Shown in pieces: positions 16,886-24,230 of a DNA stretch of 64,000 nt (positions are counted from its first letter, which is position 1; each line of letters begins with the position of its first letter). The position numbers and the translations under genes were made by a program. The notes beneath the pieces are model-generated. The model worked only from the letters and a program-made list of their open reading frames with translations, did no database searches and had not been told where the DNA came from. Location of the stretch: positions 24,905 through 88,904 of the forward strand of contig CAMHEL010000001.1 in assembly GCA_946184125.1 (NCBI GenBank). Direction: 5' to 3'. The stretch is from an uncultured Prevotellaceae bacterium. GTDB taxonomy: Bacteria > Bacteroidota > Bacteroidia > Bacteroidales > Bacteroidaceae.

Positions 16886-17057
16886 CCTTGAGGGCAGAGG
16901 TAATTCATTATTATCGGCCGAAGCAAATTACCTCTGCCCTCAATGCCGAAGCAAATTACCTCTGCCCTCAATGCCGAAATAAATTACCTCTGCCCTCAAT
17001 GCCGAAGTGAATTACCTCTGCCCTCAATGCCGAAACAAATTACCTCTGCCCTCAATG
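16886..17057. repeat. 28-bp tandem repeat (five units) preceded by one inverted half-unit
   Basis: Five head-to-tail 28-bp units built on AATTACCTCTGCCCTCAATG at 16918, 16946, 16974, 17002 and 17030, with one to three differences each. An inverted arm TTGAGGGCAGAGGTAATT (16888-16905) pairs perfectly with the first unit over 18 bp, so a strong hairpin follows the phosphatase stop. There are no spacers, so it is not CRISPR. Low-complexity AAACTCCT repeats follow to 17115. Confidence 0.9.
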
Positions 17058-17116
17058 CATATGTCTAAACTCTCAAACTCCTAAACTCCTAAACTCCCCA
17101 AAAAACTCCTAAAAAC

Positions 17117-18727
17117 CTAATATTCCGGGTTCTGCTTAATCTGCCCGTTGAGCGTGATGGCCCTTTCAGGTATGGGGAATACGGTGGTGTGGCGGTCGGC
17201 CTCTCCTTTGAGTTGTGGGCGCTGGTCGTAGGCACGGTGGTATCGGTCGAAGCGGATGAGGTCTTGGCGGCGCCATCCCTCCCAGTGCAGTTCCATGAGC
17301 CGCTCGTCGAGGATGTTGTCGAGTGTTGCCTTGCGGTATCCCATGCCTACGCGTTCGCGTACTTCATTGAGCTCTTCGTCGCCGTTCTCGCCTTTTCTCA
17401 CCTTGGCTTCAGCCTTCATCAGGAGCACGTCGGCATAGCGGAACAGGACGATGTCATTGTTTTGGAGAAGGCCACCGGAGTATGCTCTGCGGTCTTCCTC
17501 ATATTTCTTCATCCGGGCGCCGGCTGTCTTCTCATAGGGGGTGCTTGTAAGGTCGAGCTCCACCTCCAGCGGCTTATAGATTAGTGGAAGTCCATTGTCG
17601 AGAAGCACCTGGTTATTGTCAACATAGACATCGTCTGAATATAAGTTGAGCATAAAACGGGTGTCTTCGTCTTCGGTGTTGTAACCATAGGTGCGCACGG
17701 CACTCACTGTGGCGCAGATACCGTTTTCTGCACTCATGCCGAGAGCCTTGCCGTGGTTGTAGTGGCGTGAGCGCAAGAGGTTGGTGAAGACATTCGAGTA
17801 GAGGAACTTGTTCATGGGAATCGTAAAGATGTTCTCGCTTGAGTTTTCATTGTTGACCGAGAAATTCTGGACGTAGTCTTTCTCTAAACCGTAACCCGCA
17901 TAAGTCAACTTGTCGCACCAGTAGAGGCATGCGTCCCACGCGTTGAGCAGATGGCCTTCGCAGTCGAGCATGATGTCTGTTCCTGGTTCACGGTATTCAT
18001 CGGTCCAGTCATCGTATGTCCACACTTCGGCGTTGAGCGCCATCTTAGCGAGGATGAACCATGCCACGTGGCGTGTCATCCGACCGTAATATTCGCCTGG
18101 TAAATTGCTGAATTCGTCGGCGAGCAGAGGCAGTGCCTCGGTGAGCTTGTTCCAGATGTTGTTGAAAAGGGTGCTGCGGCTCACTTGGTTGGTCTCCTTG
18201 AGCAGGGTGGCGGCTGTGTCGAGGTAGGGCACTTGTCCGAAGAGGTCGATGAGGTAGAAGTAGTAGAGCGATCTCAGCGCACGGATTTCGGCTTTGTACC
18301 TCGAGAGCGTCCACTCGTTGAGCAGGCCGCTGTGCTCGTCGAGCTTGGCAAGAGCTTGATTGCACATCACGATGACTTTGTAGAGGTAGTCCCATGCACC
18401 TACAATGGGCTGTGTTCCCGGGGTGAATTTGTGGAGATAGAGCGACTGCCACAGTCCGCCGTCGAACCAGTCTCCGCCGCGTGTGGGTATCATGGCCTCG
18501 TCGGTGGTCAGTTCCGACAGGTCCCAGATGCCACGTGTCGTGCCTTGGAGACCTTGGGAGTCGCTGCTCCCGCCGATGTAGTTGTAAAGGTTGCCCACGG
18601 TGTTGTTGTAAAGGTCGCTGGCCGTGGCGAAAGTCTCGTGCTCGCTGAGCTGACTCCTTGGGTCCTCGTCGAGGCATGAGCTGAGCGAGAACAGTGCGAT
18701 GATGCTGATGATGATATTTCTTCTCAT
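17117..18727 (-). CDS. SusD/RagB-family outer-membrane lipoprotein
   Basis: 536-residue surface lipoprotein that caps a TonB-dependent SusC transporter and binds the nutrient. Lipobox SLSSC (Cys18), then the helical TPR-like SusD fold: ASDLYNNTVGNLYNYI near the N terminus, YLYKVIVMCNQALAKLDE, AEIRALRSLYYFYLIDLFGQVPY (the conserved RAxRAxxYFxLVxxFGdVPl-type block), and ERLMELHWEGWRRQDLIRF near the end. It starts 10 bp after the SusC stop, so it is co-transcribed. No hydrolase is linked, so the substrate cannot be guessed. Confidence 0.95.
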   Translation of the reverse strand: MRRNIIISIIALFSLSSCLDEDPRSQLSEHETFATASDLYNNTVGNLYNYIGGSSDSQGLQGTTRGIWDLSELTTDEAMIPTRGGDWFDGGLWQSLYLHKFTPGTQPIVGAWDYLYKVIVMCNQALAKLDEHSGLLNEWTLSRYKAEIRALRSLYYFYLIDLFGQVPYLDTAATLLKETNQVSRSTLFNNIWNKLTEALPLLADEFSNLPGEYYGRMTRHVAWFILAKMALNAEVWTYDDWTDEYREPGTDIMLDCEGHLLNAWDACLYWCDKLTYAGYGLEKDYVQNFSVNNENSSENIFTIPMNKFLYSNVFTNLLRSRHYNHGKALGMSAENGICATVSAVRTYGYNTEDEDTRFMLNLYSDDVYVDNNQVLLDNGLPLIYKPLEVELDLTSTPYEKTAGARMKKYEEDRRAYSGGLLQNNDIVLFRYADVLLMKAEAKVRKGENGDEELNEVRERVGMGYRKATLDNILDERLMELHWEGWRRQDLIRFDRYHRAYDQRPQLKGEADRHTTVFPIPERAITLNGQIKQNPEY

Positions 18728-18737
18728 GGTGTGCGGG

Positions 18738-21437
18738 TTAGAAAGAGATGCTTACGCCGAAAGTGAATGACCTGTAGGGAGGATATGAGCGCTTGTCGTC
18801 GATGCCTAAGGTGCTGTTCACCACAAAACTGTTTATCATGGGGGTGAGTCCGCTGTAAGAGGTGATGGTGGCGATGTTGTTGATGCTGAACGACACACGC
18901 AACTGGCTGATGTAATCGGTGAAGCGGCTGATGGGGACATTGTAGCCGATGGTGGCATAGTCGAAGTTGAGGTAGTCGCCGCTCTCGAGCCAGTAGTCGG
19001 TGACCGCCTGGTCGTAGATGTCTCGCTTCGGGGCACCCTTCATCACGTTGTAGTCGGGGAATGAGGCCATGTTCATCAGCGAGAGGGCCGTGCCATTGTA
19101 TATCTTGTGACCGAAGGCTCCGTTCATCTGAAGTGAGAAGTCGAAGTCTTTGTATCTCAAGCTGATGTTGGAGCCCAAGGTCCATTTGGGGGTGGCTTGA
19201 CCGGCGATGTACCGGTCTTTTTCTATACTGGCTTCACCGTCGCCGTCCAGGTCGGCAATGTCGTAGTAGTAGCCACCGTCGGGGTACTCTTTCAGCCCGG
19301 TGCAGTGGGGCAGGTAGAACACGCCGAGTGGCTGGCCCACGATCTGGTAGGCGACATCGCGGTTGCTGCCGTGGAAACCGGCACCGTTGAGCTCGCTGAT
19401 GCCCACGACTTTGTTGGCGGCCATGTACTCGCCGTTGTAGGTGCCCGAGAGGGAGATGAGCTTGTTGTACTGACGAGAGAGGTTGAGGTTGGCGTTGAGC
19501 TGGAGGTCTTTTGTCCTGATGAGGGTGGCGCCTATTCCGAATTCAAAGCCAGAGTTGCTCATCGAGCCTAAGTTGGCGTACATCTTTTCATAGGGGAATG
19601 GCGGAACGCTGACATCATAGAGGTAGAGCATGTCGCGCGTCTTCGAGTAGTAGTATTCTGCCTTGAGCACGAAACGGTCGTTCCACATCCCAAGGTCCAG
19701 TCCGATGTTGAAGGTGCTCTTGGTCTCCCATTTCAAATCGGGGTTGACATTGTCGATGCTGCCCAACGTGACGACGGGGGAGTCGTTGCCGGGGATGATG
19801 CCGATGGGCTCATAGATGGGGAGTGAGATGTAGGAACTGATGCCTCCCAGGTTTCCGGTGAAGCCATAGCCTGTGCGGAGCTTGAGCTGGGTGATAGAGG
19901 ATATTCCCTTCATGAAGGGCTCCTTCATCACGTCCCATTCAGCGGATATGGAAGGGAAATATCCCCATCGGTTGTTCTTTCCCACCTTGCTGCTTCCGTC
20001 GGCACGCATGGCCAATCCGAAGGTGTAGCGGTGTAGCATCAGGTATTTGGCGTTGAAGACCAAAGAGGCAAGGCTTGATTTCTCGTACGATGAGCCTGTA
20101 CCGCCGTATGGGCGGAGTGAGCCGGCGCCGAGGTTGTTGTAGCCGAACGCGTCGGTGGAGAAACCTTTCACCGTGGTGAAGAACTGGGTGAGTATGGTTG
20201 CTTGGTATTCACCTACTCCCATGATTTCGATTCTGTGCTCCTCGTCCCAGTCCCACCAGTATTTCAGGCCGAGGTCGGCCAGCCAACTCTCGCTTTTGAG
20301 CTCCCCACGGTAGGCCTGGCCTTGTCCCGACACCGATGTGGGAAGATACTGTGAGTGCTCGGTGCTGGTGAAGGAGTAAGAACCGGTGGTGATGAGCTGA
20401 AGGTTGGGCCAGATGTCATAGGTCGTGTTCAGGTGGGTGTTGAAGTTGAGCATCTTCGTGTCATCCTTATTGCCCAGCAGTGCTATGGGGTGGTTGATTT
20501 GAGAGGCGGTGGCGTTGGTGCTCCACGAACCGTCGCTGTTCTTGGTCGAAGGATAGGTGGGGTTCTGGGCCAATGCGGAGTAGAAAAGGTCTTGTGTGTC
20601 GTAGATTTCTTTGTCGCGCTGCGACGAGCCAAAGACACCTAAGTTGGCGGTGAAACGGTCGTCGAAGGCCTTCTGCTTGATGTCGAGCTTCGCCACGAAA
20701 TTGTCGTAGTCATTGTCCTTGATCACGGCGTTGTGGTCCATCATGCCAATCGATGCACGGTAATTGCTATGGTCGTTGCCGCCGCCAAAGGCGATGTGGT
20801 GATGGTGAATCAGACCGGTGTGGGTGAGCGCCTTGGGGAAGTCGGTGTCGTAGCCGCCGTCGTTGTAGAAATAGTTGAGGCTCTTGGCGGTGTTGATGTA
20901 TCCATTGCGGTCGAGCATCTCCACTTGTTTGAAGGCATGCTCAAAACCGATGTTGCCATCGTAGGAGATTTGGAACTTACCGCTGTGGCCCTTCTTCGTG
21001 GTGACGGCGATGACACCGGAGGCACCACGGGAACCGAACATGGCTGTCTCGGCGGCATTCTTCAGAATGGTGAAACTCTCAATGTCGGCGGGGTAGATGG
21101 TTGATAGGGTGGCGAGGTCGGACGACACGCCGTCGATGAGCACCAGAGGGTCGTTGCCGCCTGTCAGCGATGTCGTGCCTCGAACACGTACCGACGAAAG
21201 CATGGCCATTTGGTTTTCGCCGCTTGACACCTGAACACCGGCTGCCTGGCCGCTCAACTTGTTGATGGAATTGGATACAAAGCCTTTGTTCATGCGGTCC
21301 TCGGTCACTTTGTCCATCGAACCGCCATCGAGAATACTTTGGTTGAGGCTGTCTTTTGGCGTATTGCTACGCTGAGCCTGAATGGGGAGGGATAACAGCA
21401 GTATGACTGTCAGAAGGGGGAGATTCTTAACTCTCAT
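18738..21437 (-). CDS. SusC/RagA-family TonB-dependent transporter (short form)
   Basis: Outer-membrane 22-strand barrel that imports nutrients with energy from TonB. The ORF track starts at 21569, but its first 44 residues translate a repeat element and lie upstream of a canonical promoter. The real start is the ATG at 21437 (MRVKNLPLLTVILLLSLPIQAQ, a clear signal peptide), giving 899 residues. The plug domain has GQAAGVQVSSGENQMAMLSSVRVRG-type pattern, LVLIDGV, IESFTILKNAAETAMFGSRGASGVIAVTTKKG. The usual N-terminal carboxypeptidase-like domain is missing, so it is shorter than typical SusC (about 1000 or more). The barrel ends with FTFGVSISF and a terminal Phe. Pairs with the SusD gene downstream. 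Confidence 0.93.
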   Translation of the reverse strand: MRVKNLPLLTVILLLSLPIQAQRSNTPKDSLNQSILDGGSMDKVTEDRMNKGFVSNSINKLSGQAAGVQVSSGENQMAMLSSVRVRGTTSLTGGNDPLVLIDGVSSDLATLSTIYPADIESFTILKNAAETAMFGSRGASGVIAVTTKKGHSGKFQISYDGNIGFEHAFKQVEMLDRNGYINTAKSLNYFYNDGGYDTDFPKALTHTGLIHHHHIAFGGGNDHSNYRASIGMMDHNAVIKDNDYDNFVAKLDIKQKAFDDRFTANLGVFGSSQRDKEIYDTQDLFYSALAQNPTYPSTKNSDGSWSTNATASQINHPIALLGNKDDTKMLNFNTHLNTTYDIWPNLQLITTGSYSFTSTEHSQYLPTSVSGQGQAYRGELKSESWLADLGLKYWWDWDEEHRIEIMGVGEYQATILTQFFTTVKGFSTDAFGYNNLGAGSLRPYGGTGSSYEKSSLASLVFNAKYLMLHRYTFGLAMRADGSSKVGKNNRWGYFPSISAEWDVMKEPFMKGISSITQLKLRTGYGFTGNLGGISSYISLPIYEPIGIIPGNDSPVVTLGSIDNVNPDLKWETKSTFNIGLDLGMWNDRFVLKAEYYYSKTRDMLYLYDVSVPPFPYEKMYANLGSMSNSGFEFGIGATLIRTKDLQLNANLNLSRQYNKLISLSGTYNGEYMAANKVVGISELNGAGFHGSNRDVAYQIVGQPLGVFYLPHCTGLKEYPDGGYYYDIADLDGDGEASIEKDRYIAGQATPKWTLGSNISLRYKDFDFSLQMNGAFGHKIYNGTALSLMNMASFPDYNVMKGAPKRDIYDQAVTDYWLESGDYLNFDYATIGYNVPISRFTDYISQLRVSFSINNIATITSYSGLTPMINSFVVNSTLGIDDKRSYPPYRSFTFGVSISF

Positions 21438-21460
21438 AGTAATGGATGTGGTTGATATTG

Positions 21461-21491
21461 CAAAGGTAGCAAAAACCGAGAGCAATGCAAA
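21461..21491 (-). promoter_or_regulatory. SusC promoter inside the hairpin cassette (TTTG-N19-TACCTTTG)
   Basis: On the minus strand, TTTG (21491-21488) lies 19 nt before TACCTTTG (21468-21461). The -33 TTTG sits in the arm of the hairpin at 21482-21518, and its G is the unpaired bulge. Leader length to the ATG is about 20 nt. Confidence 0.8.
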
Positions 21492-21603
21492 ATAAAAAAT
21501 GCAATTTTTTTTCATTGCCGAGGTGCCCTTTACCTTATGTAAAGGTAGCAAAAACCGAGTGCAATGCAAAATAAAAAAATGGTAATTTTTTTATTTTCAT
21601 TGC
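21482..21603. repeat. Two copies of the promoter-hairpin cassette
   Basis: Copy A (21482-21518) and copy B (21561-21603) share GCAATGCAAAATAAAAAA, an A/T-rich stem and CATTGCCGAGGTG. Copy B forms 19 bp with one bulged C and loop GGTA. They are joined by the 42-bp unit (GAGGTGCCCTTTACC...) that forms the tandem array at 23.6 kb. Copy A drives SusC; copy B faces TACCTTTA, an imperfect -7 box. Each hairpin is flanked by CCGAG or close to it. Confidence 0.85.
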
Positions 21604-21613
21604 CGAGGTGTAA

Positions 21614-21902
21614 CTCAGTGAATCAACTAATAAAGTAATGTTCGTCGGGATTTGCAATCCCGGCGCAGTGAATATCAGGATTTTTAATCCGAAAATCGCA
21701 AACATAGTAACTTACACTCCATGCAGGTGGATTGCAAATCCACCTGAGCGTAAGATTCTCAGTGAATCAACTAAAAAAGTAATGTTCGTCGGGATTTGCA
21801 ATCCCGACGCATTGAATATCAGGATTTTCAATCCGAAAATCGCATTAAAAATGCTTACACTCCATGCAGGTGGATTGCAAATCCACCTGAGCGTAAGATT
21901 CG
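21614..21902. repeat. 144-bp tandem repeat, two units, rich in palindromes
   Basis: Units start at 21614 and 21758. Each holds GTCGGGATTTGCAATCCCG, a GGATTTTTAATCC or GGATTTTCAATCC half-palindrome and CAGGTGGATTGCAAATCCACCTG. The ORF of 100 residues across it is repeat translation only. It fills much of the SusC-ddh gap. Confidence 0.9.
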
Positions 21903-21917
21903 CTGAAGAGTTACGCA

Positions 21918-21953
21918 GAGGTGCCCTTTACCTTATATAAAGGTAGCAAAAAC
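21918..21953. repeat. Partial copy of the 42-bp unit
   Basis: GAGGTGCCCTTTACC, then TTATATAAAGG and TAGCAAAAACC, matching the 42-bp unit tandemly repeated at 23616-23772, with T-to-A change in the loop. Confidence 0.85.
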
Positions 21954-22061
21954 CAGGGAACTGTATCCCGTGGCGAACAGAATAGCTTCCGCCAAAATCC
22001 CTAAGCGTTAAAAATTTTGAAAATAATCTTTCTTTTTGATAGCTTTTTCCTAAAATTAGTG

Positions 22062-22069
22062 TACTTTTG
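22062..22069 (+). promoter_or_regulatory. -7 promoter box of ddh (TACTTTTG)
   Basis: TACTTTTG lies 46 bp before the ATG. A TTTG at 22035-22038 is 23 nt upstream, slightly wide of the usual 19-21. Confidence 0.55.
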
Positions 22070-22115
22070 CAATCGAAAACGGATTTTGACTAACTATTAA
22101 ACATAAAAAAGAACG

Positions 22116-23015
22116 ATGAAGAAGATTAGAGCCGCCGTAGTGGGTTACGGCAACATTGGCAAATATGCCCTTCAGGCCCTTGAAGCCGCTCCCGATTTTG
22201 AGGTCGCTGGCATCGTGCGAAGAAATGGCGATGCCGACAAGCCCGCTGAATTAGCACCTTATGATGTGGTGAAAGACATTTCCTTGCTGAAGGATGTCGA
22301 TGTGGCCATCCTTGCCACTCCCACACGAAGCTGTGAGGAGTATGCCAAGAAAATATTGCCTCTGGGCATCAACACCGTCGATAGCTTCGACATACATACC
22401 AGCATCCTCGACTATCGTGCCTCGCTCATGGAGGTGTGCAAGAAGACTGGAACCGTGGCGGTCATCGCTGCTGGATGGGACCCGGGAAGCGACAGCATCG
22501 TCAGAACGCTCATGCAGAGCCTCGCACCGAAAGGATTGTCGTACACCAATTTCGGACCTGGAATGTCCATGGGGCACTCAGTATGCGTACGCTCAAAGAA
22601 GGGGGTGAAAAACGCACTTTCGATGACCATTCCAAAAGGGGAGGGGCTGCATCGGCGAATGGTGTATGTGGAATTGGAGGAAGGAGCAAGCCTCGAAGAG
22701 GTGACGGCTGCCGTCAAAGCCGACCCGTATTTCTCCAACGACGAGACGCATGTGTTCGCAGTGCCTTCGGTCGATGAGGTGCGCGATATGGGCCATGGGG
22801 TCAACCTGGTAAGAAAAGGCGTCAGTGGACAGACACAGAACCAGAGGCTGGAGTTCAATATGAGCATCAACAACCCAGCCCTCACCGGACAGGTGCTCGT
22901 CAATGTGGCTCGGGCATCGCTGCGCCAGCAGCCTGGATGCTACACCATGATTGAGATACCTGTCGTCGATATGCTGCCTGGCGACAGAGAGAGCATCATC
23001 GGGCATCTGGTATGA
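22116..23015 (+). CDS. ddh: meso-Diaminopimelate D-dehydrogenase
   Basis: NADP-dependent reductive amination of tetrahydrodipicolinate straight to meso-diaminopimelate, the short branch of the lysine and peptidoglycan pathway. 299 residues. Rossmann motif VVGYGNIGKYALQAL (8-22), LATPTRS, DSFDIHT, AAGWDPGSDS and FGPGMSMGHSV are the hallmark segments of this enzyme, not of DapB. It stands alone with its own promoter and a terminator at 23058-23095. Confidence 0.96.
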   Translation: MKKIRAAVVGYGNIGKYALQALEAAPDFEVAGIVRRNGDADKPAELAPYDVVKDISLLKDVDVAILATPTRSCEEYAKKILPLGINTVDSFDIHTSILDYRASLMEVCKKTGTVAVIAAGWDPGSDSIVRTLMQSLAPKGLSYTNFGPGMSMGHSVCVRSKKGVKNALSMTIPKGEGLHRRMVYVELEEGASLEEVTAAVKADPYFSNDETHVFAVPSVDEVRDMGHGVNLVRKGVSGQTQNQRLEFNMSINNPALTGQVLVNVARASLRQQPGCYTMIEIPVVDMLPGDRESIIGHLV

Positions 23016-23057
23016 GGATGCTTGCTTGAAGTAGGTTTTACCTTATATATATATTAT

Positions 23058-23095
23058 ACCCCCGCCTGCGTATCATCATGAGCGCAGACGGGGGT
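23058..23095. terminator. Bidirectional terminator-like hairpin between ddh and the TerB-like gene
   Basis: Stem ACCCCCGCCTGCG / CGCAGACGGGGGT (12 of 13 paired) with a 12-nt loop, flanked by TATATATA. It sits between convergent genes. T tract is absent on the plus side but AT-rich flanks are present. Confidence 0.65.
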
Positions 23096-23123
23096 AGATA
23101 GTGTATAAGGGAGGACCGGGACC

Positions 23124-23504
23124 TCAGTCGAGCGACGACATGTAGGTCAGGGCCTCAAGCACGGTCATGGTGGGGAGGTCGCAGAAGGTGGAAACCAACT
23201 GCCAGAGCTTCAGCTCATCGTTGTCGATTTCACCATCGATGGCCATGAGCGAACCAAGAAATGCACCCACATAGCGCTTGTGCTCGGTGTCGAGCGATGT
23301 CACCACCGTCAAAGCCTCGGTGAAAGGCATCGACTCGGAGGCTTCGTAGATGGAGGCAAATTCCTCGTGGGGAATGCCAAGACGCTCCATTTCCATTGTC
23401 CATGAACACATCTCGTTCTCAGCCACCTTGCCGTCGGCGGCTATCATCGCATTGGCAAGCTTGGCTATCGCCATCAGGCCGGTCTTCTCGAAACTGATTT
23501 TCAT
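23124..23504 (-). CDS. TerB-like helical protein
   Basis: 126 residues, all helical. It has the acidic metal-binding pattern of the TerB/DjlA N-terminal fold: AMIAADGKVAENEMCSW and later SLMAIDGEIDNDELKLWQ, an internal pseudo-repeat of (A/I)DGxxxxxE. TerB-type domains are linked to tellurite or stress responses and often to membranes; here the role is unknown. The ATG at 23504 (MKISFEKTG) is preferred over the ORF-track start at 23531, which lies closer to the promoter and reads repeat-like sequence. Confidence 0.75.
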   Translation of the reverse strand: MKISFEKTGLMAIAKLANAMIAADGKVAENEMCSWTMEMERLGIPHEEFASIYEASESMPFTEALTVVTSLDTEHKRYVGAFLGSLMAIDGEIDNDELKLWQLVSTFCDLPTMTVLEALTYMSSLD

Positions 23505-23554
23505 TTTGTATCTTCTGTTTGGTGGAAACAACGGGCTTCAACCGTTTCATCGTG

Positions 23555-23614
23555 CAAAGGTAGCAAAAACCGAGTGCAATGCAAAACAAAAAATTCATTT
23601 TTTGTTTTCATGGC
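23555..23614 (-). promoter_or_regulatory. Promoter-hairpin cassette of the TerB-like gene
   Basis: TACCTTTG at 23562-23555 and TTTG at 23585-23582 are 19 nt apart. The hairpin (23576-23614) pairs GCAATG..AAAACAAAAAAT with ATTTTTTGTTTT..CATGGC, one mismatch and one bulged C. The C-G pair in the stem replaces the T-A pair of copy B. Confidence 0.8.
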
Positions 23615-23615
23615 C

Positions 23616-23772
23616 GAGGTGCCCTTTACCTTATGTAAAGGTAGCAAAAACCGAGTGGAGGTGCCCTTTACCTTATGTAAAGGTAGCAAAAACCGAGTGG
23701 AGGTGCCCTTTACCTTATGCAAAGGTAGCAAAAACCGAGTGGAGTTGCCCTTTCCCTTATGTAAAGGTAATG
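23616..23772. repeat. 42-bp tandem repeat, 3.7 units
   Basis: Units begin at 23616, 23658, 23700 and 23742 (partial). Each holds CCTTTAC-CTTAT-GTAAAGG, a 7-bp stem, and TAGCAAAAACCGAGTG. On the minus strand each unit reads GGTTTTTGCTACCTTT, the region of the cassette around the -7 box. ORFs across it are repeat translation. Confidence 0.95.
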
Positions 23773-23803
23773 TTTTTTGTGAAAATGGTCTGACGAGTGC
23801 AAC

Positions 23804-23929
23804 GGCGGCCTGAAAGGCCAATAAGCCCTCAGCCCAGGGCAACGCCCTGGGTTTTTAGAATCGATATTCATTATTTCGCCATGAAGGGGCAAAAGCTTGA
23901 TATCCTGTTGCTTATGCCCTTTCATGGCG
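23804..23929. repeat. REP-like dispersed element with terminator-type hairpin (copy 1)
   Basis: Starts GGCGGCCTGAAAGGCC, then CCCAGGGC-AAC-GCCCTGGG followed by TTTTT (23833-23856), then a 20-bp near-perfect inverted repeat CGCCATGAAGGGGCAAAAGC (23877-23896) with 23910-23929. A second copy lies at 63468-63586. ORFs in it are of the spurious NPGRCPGLRAY type. Confidence 0.85.
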
Positions 23930-24007
23930 GAATGTTAGCCCGTGAATAAAAACCCTGAGAACGTGCTGCCCCTTTGGGGTACCGTGGCCGAGCGAAAACA
24001 TGTTTTT

Positions 24008-24079
24008 GTAAGTAGGTGAACAAAATTTGATGACATCTACAAGAATGATAGTAACAGATTTTTTTGATTACCTACTTAC
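24008..24079. repeat. 72-bp inverted-repeat element (AAGTAGGT family, copy 1)
   Basis: Perfect 10-bp terminal arms GTAAGTAGGT and ACCTACTTAC. The interior AATTTGATGA...TAACAGAT is shared with 61993-62045, and the right part with 46047-46071. Beyond it to 24230 nothing gene-like is seen. Confidence 0.7.
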
Positions 24080-24230
24080 CATTAACGCCGGAATCTTCAC
24101 CCTCATCGTCTTCTTCACGATTGAGGGCCATGACGGTGAGGGGCAATCGCCGTGAAAAAACGTGATGCAATGCAATAAACGGGGGCATTTGTTCGTTATT
24201 CTATCGTATATATACAAAAAACGACAGCAA

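Noticed and set aside
16918-17057. 28-bp repeats considered as a CRISPR array
   Set aside because: Units are directly joined with no spacers, and no cas genes are near.
21638-21940. 100-residue ORF between SusC and ddh
   Set aside because: It is the translation of the 144-bp tandem repeat; its two halves repeat (MFVGICNP) and no start signal is seen.
23710-23925. 71-residue ORF of the NPGRCPGLRAY type
   Set aside because: It is a common false ORF made by the REP-like element.
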